Assembly (NCBI RefSeq): GCF_900182555.1 | Contig: NZ_FXTH01000002.1 | Span: 124,001 to 188,000, forward strand | Length of the DNA: 64,000 nt | Direction of reading: 5' to 3' | DNA from: Fodinibius sediminis | Lineage (GTDB): Bacteria > Bacteroidota > Rhodothermia > Balneolales > Balneolaceae | In this document: piece after piece, positions 61,109 to 64,000 of the stretch | How the letters are laid out: every line of letters starts with the position of its first letter | Numbering within the stretch: position 1 is the first letter of the stretch | Position numbers and translations under genes: made by a program | The notes under the pieces: model-generated | The model's database searches: none | Told to the model about the DNA's origin: nothing | The model's input: only the letters and a program-made list of their open reading frames with translations

Positions 61109-61981
61109 TTATTCTCTTACTTCATTTGGATTGATCAGCCGCAGGACAAGTCCGCCATAAATTAAGGTCCGATAGAGGTATCTCGTTATATCTATGGCAA
61201 AAATAACCGCTCGCTCAACCCTGCTCATTGCCTCAGGTATATTATCTCTTCGTATTTTTGGAGCATGAATTAAATGACTGCCCATGATCCGGAGGTAGCT
61301 GTGCCCATATTTTTCCCGTGCGTTTACGGCCCCCCCACATACCAGGCGACGCTGTTTTTTGAAAATAGTAGTGAGCGTGCGCGCCGGATGCAGTACCAGT
61401 ACGTCCGAACTGTAGATCATGTCGTAGCCCATGTCGGTACAACGGAGCGTAAATTCCCAGTCCCCCCCCGATTTAATGGTAGAGCTAAAACCACCGGCCT
61501 CATCAAATACCGATTTTTTAACAAACAGGTTTGCTGTCACGCCTCTCCCCTCGGGCACGTGCCTATGCTGGTGAAATGCCGTTACACTTTCGTACAGGTA
61601 ACCGTACTTATTCCCCGCTTCATTTTGAAAGATCTTTACTTTTCCCCCTACAAGATCGCATGTTGACTGGTCAAAGCAAGCTTCTCCGCTGGCCAGCCAG
61701 TCTTCATCGGGAATACAGTCGGAATCCGTAAAGGCCAGGATCTGTCCCGAGGCTTCATCAACGCCTTTATTTCGTGCTACATAGGAACCGGGCTTCGGCT
61801 CATGAACAAGCTTAACACATTCTGGCATTACAATACCAGAAGGAATGATCCCGGCTTCGCTATTATCTACCACAATGACCTCATACCGATCTTTCGGCAT
61901 GCTTTGTTTGTCCAGAGCCTCCAGACACTTCACAAGCCTTGGCCAGTCGTTATATGTTGGTATGATAACCGAAAGTTTCAT
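61109..61981 (-). CDS. Family 2 glycosyltransferase
   Basis: 290 residues, GT-A fold. LSVIIPTYNDWPRLVKCLEAL, VIVVDNSEAG, and the metal motif ILAFTDSDCIPDEDWL are clear. GGDWEFTLRCTDMGY holds the catalytic ED-type acid region. A hydrophobic stretch near residues 262-282 may touch the membrane. The next gene upstream ends one base before this start. Confidence 0.87.
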   Translation of the reverse strand: MKLSVIIPTYNDWPRLVKCLEALDKQSMPKDRYEVIVVDNSEAGIIPSGIVMPECVKLVHEPKPGSYVARNKGVDEASGQILAFTDSDCIPDEDWLASGEACFDQSTCDLVGGKVKIFQNEAGNKYGYLYESVTAFHQHRHVPEGRGVTANLFVKKSVFDEAGGFSSTIKSGGDWEFTLRCTDMGYDMIYSSDVLVLHPARTLTTIFKKQRRLVCGGAVNAREKYGHSYLRIMGSHLIHAPKIRRDNIPEAMSRVERAVIFAIDITRYLYRTLIYGGLVLRLINPNEVRE

Positions 61982-61982
61982 A

Positions 61983-62960
61983 TCAGCTCGCCCTCCTTAG
62001 CCGAATACCTACCGCTTTAGAAGCCTGTAGCACTGATTCGCGAATTAAATTTTTGAAAAATCGGCCTGTTTTAAATTCTATCCCCAACTGCCACAGCTTA
62101 TCACGTTGTTTTCTAAATTCAGTCAGTGATTGATTTCTGAAAAGATCCCGGGCAAGGATGATGTAGTATTTCTTCATTTCAATATTCAAACTCTTTTTTA
62201 GTTCGTCATCGCTCAGGAAATGGGGCCCATAAGTCAATAAACAGTACAACCTGGCACGTAAAAAAGCATGATTTTCCTTGGCCTGCATATTGCTCATACT
62301 CTCCTCATGACGCCGCGTAAAGGTTAAAACCTGGTGCACAAAGCCGAAGTCAGACTCCTGCAGAAAATCGATACAGGCCGGCGTATCGGTCGCCAGCAGC
62401 GACTCCTCGTATACCTTCTCCCGTTTTCGTATCAGATCCGAGCGAAGCAGGATTGACGACGGCGAGCCGAAGTAGGACGTTCCGCACATTAAATATCTTC
62501 TTGCAATCTCCATGCCCGTATTAAAATTGCTGGGATACGGCAGCCCGTCCAGCCCCACCTTCCTGTCATCCAGGCGATAAGCACTCACAATTCCCACACT
62601 AGGATGTTCCTCCATTACTTTAACCATCCTGGTAATGCAGTCCGGAAAAAGCCAGTCGTCTGCATGGACCACCTTGCAATACTTGCTTTCCGGTGATATC
62701 TGGTGAAAAGCATGGTTGAGATTTTTCATCTGGGGCAAAAATGCTTCGTTATTATGCACCCTGATCCGTTTATCATTCGCTGCATATTTTTCCATAATCT
62801 GCAGACTGTTGTCGGAACTCTGATTATCCACAAGTACATATTCCCAGTGGCTGTAGGTCTGGCTGAGTACGCTCTGGATACATTCTTCAAGATATTTTTC
62901 TCCATTGTAGACCGGAGTCAGCACGCTTACAAAGGGTTCGCTATGTATCGCTTCTTCCAT
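61983..62960 (-). CDS. Family 2 glycosyltransferase
   Basis: 325 residues. VSVLTPVYNGEKYLEECIQS, LVDNQSSDNSLQIMEKY and the metal site VVHADDWLFPDCI are typical of cytoplasmic family 2 enzymes. Its C-terminal 90 residues are basic and helical. It overlaps nothing and precedes the 61109 gene directly. Confidence 0.87.
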   Translation of the reverse strand: MEEAIHSEPFVSVLTPVYNGEKYLEECIQSVLSQTYSHWEYVLVDNQSSDNSLQIMEKYAANDKRIRVHNNEAFLPQMKNLNHAFHQISPESKYCKVVHADDWLFPDCITRMVKVMEEHPSVGIVSAYRLDDRKVGLDGLPYPSNFNTGMEIARRYLMCGTSYFGSPSSILLRSDLIRKREKVYEESLLATDTPACIDFLQESDFGFVHQVLTFTRRHEESMSNMQAKENHAFLRARLYCLLTYGPHFLSDDELKKSLNIEMKKYYIILARDLFRNQSLTEFRKQRDKLWQLGIEFKTGRFFKNLIRESVLQASKAVGIRLRRAS

Positions 62961-63013
62961 TGGTCTTTAAGTGCTCTCTTCTGTTTTAATGACAAATCGT
63001 GATGTAATGTCCA

Positions 63014-64000
63014 CTAGCGATCTACAATCTTCTGTGCAGCATGCTCACCACTTTTGAACGCCTGGTCGGTCCACTGGTACCCCCAGTCTCCGTATCGCCC
63101 GCAATAGCGTACGCCGATATCATCCAGAAAACCGTGAACGGATTTAAGAGCCTCCTTTCGCTCCAGGTCAAAAATTATATTGGCATACTTGATAAACAAG
63201 GTACTCTTGTGCACGATTGTATCTTTCTCGTTAAGTAATCCGCAGCGTTTCAAATCTGCAATGACCGGTTCAATGCATTCTTCCGGGGTGCGGTCCACAG
63301 GACGATATTTATCGGAAAAGTAAATCTCCGCCTGTATGCTTCCCCCGCCCCGCGGTACATTATTGGGCGACATCAGATGAGGGAAGCTGAGCCTGGTAAA
63401 TATGATATCCGGATCATAGAAGTAGCTCCATACGGCTTCTGTGAAGTCATCCCGGTCTATCCCTATGTTTACTATAATGCAGCTCGTACAGGCCAGTTTG
63501 CTGCCGGCTTCCACAATATCGTCGGGCACCCCGTCGATAATATTGGTCACCAGCTCCGGCAGTGGAATGGAAGAAATCACCTCCTCGTAGTCAACGCAGC
63601 TACCATTGTCGAAATAAATCAACTGGTTTTTCGGATCTATCCGGCTTACGTTGTGATCCAGGTTGATATTCGCCAGCGATCTGAACTTTTCGAGATAATG
63701 AACAAAGCCGTGGTTGGTGGGATACCTGAATTTGTCGACATAATGAACGTCGGGCGTGGAAGGTTCCAGGGCTCCCTTCAGCACTTCCTGCATCTCCGGC
63801 TGATACAGCCTTGGCCCCAGCCAGTCAATATCCATCTTCTCGGCGTCGACGGTATGATATTTCTTTCCGTAAACCATCGGAAAGGTCTCCGCAAACGTCT
63901 CACCGAACTTTGCATACAGCCATTCCTTGTAGTTTTTGACATCGCCATTGCCCTTGTATTTAGCTTCTGCAAAGTCATCGATAATATCAGCCACCAGATC
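63014..64000 (-). CDS. FAD-dependent oxidoreductase, protoporphyrinogen-oxidase/UDP-galactopyranose-mutase-like (partial)
   Basis: The C-terminal 329 residues of a larger protein; the gene enters from the right edge and its FAD-binding N-terminus is outside the window. The reading frame is open to 64000, so the GTG at 63994 is internal. Features are the FGETFAETFPMVYGKKYH block, DYEEVISSIPLPELV as in amine-oxidase/UGM-like flavoproteins, and a C-terminal CGRYGDWGYQWTDQAFKSGEHAA, the flavin-binding end. Proteins of this type in polysaccharide loci modify nucleotide sugars or are uncharacterised. Which one applies cannot be told here. Confidence 0.72.
   Translation of the reverse strand, partial: DLVADIIDDFAEAKYKGNGDVKNYKEWLYAKFGETFAETFPMVYGKKYHTVDAEKMDIDWLGPRLYQPEMQEVLKGALEPSTPDVHYVDKFRYPTNHGFVHYLEKFRSLANINLDHNVSRIDPKNQLIYFDNGSCVDYEEVISSIPLPELVTNIIDGVPDDIVEAGSKLACTSCIIVNIGIDRDDFTEAVWSYFYDPDIIFTRLSFPHLMSPNNVPRGGGSIQAEIYFSDKYRPVDRTPEECIEPVIADLKRCGLLNEKDTIVHKSTLFIKYANIIFDLERKEALKSVHGFLDDIGVRYCGRYGDWGYQWTDQAFKSGEHAAQKIVDR

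Noticed and set aside
1-64000. CRISPR arrays, rRNA, tRNA or insertion sequences
   Set aside because: No regularly spaced short repeats, no RNA gene sequence and no transposase were recognised anywhere in the window.

Overview
The window looks like chromosomal DNA of a Balneolota/Rhodothermota-type bacterium, the group next to Bacteroidota. This is an inference from gene content: bacillithiol gene bshC, a PorT-type outer membrane barrel, the short psd-pssA pair, a PspC protein, an MTH938-like protein and a compact NuoG. No rRNA or tRNA gene was seen to fix the taxonomy.

Region 1 (1-11.0 kb, minus strand) is housekeeping. One run reads BFN/UVR protein, bshC, 5-formyl-THF cyclo-ligase, PspC protein, tmk and a START-like protein, ending at a clear intrinsic terminator (5910-5939). 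A second run reads aroE, pgeF, a histone-deacetylase-family hydrolase, dxr, rseP, psd and the start of a probable pssA. Region 2 (11.1-19.2 kb, plus strand) holds an MTH938-like gene and nuoABCDEFGH. It stops at a strong bidirectional terminator straight after nuoH; nuoI-N are not here.

Region 3 (19.2-64 kb, almost all minus strand) is a large cell-surface polysaccharide locus. It has a UDP-glucuronate 4-epimerase, an LhgO-like oxidase, a PglK-like ABC flippase, an SLBB protein, a BY-kinase/Wzz chain-length protein and homologues of PglF, PglE, PglD and PglC (the UDP-diacetylbacillosamine route and its priming transferase). It also has two sugar-transfer ATP-grasp proteins and one RimK-like ATP-grasp protein, three tandem QueC-like PP-loop proteins, a sulfotransferase, a GNAT protein, three deacetylase-type proteins, six glycosyltransferases, an EpsG-type polymerase, an AsnB-like amidotransferase, and surface LRR and FN3-LRR proteins. 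It runs off the right edge inside an FAD-dependent oxidoreductase gene.

The most striking signal is regulatory. Five operon starts in this locus (epimerase, PglF, PglE, ATP-grasp-PglC-PglD, and a lipoprotein) each carry a -24/-12 element of the sigma-54 type (TGGCAY-N5-TTGTA or a close relative). About 100-170 bp further upstream each has one or two copies of a palindrome, CGAGTAA-N3-TTACTCG. This is the layout of a sigma-54 regulon driven by a single enhancer-binding protein, and it ties the dispersed sugar-nucleotide genes together.

An AT-rich plus-strand island (31.1-34.9 kb) interrupts the locus. It holds an outer membrane barrel, two tandem 61-residue double-glycine-leader peptides followed by a terminator, an imperfect inverted-repeat element, an unknown 116-residue protein, a degenerate CPBP membrane protein and some gene debris. 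The peptides plus CPBP protein are a candidate small secreted-peptide (bacteriocin-like) system. Other unusual items are a 1.32 kb tandem duplication carrying an LRR module and its terminator, and a lipoprotein whose Cys/Gln motifs resemble an internal thioester domain.
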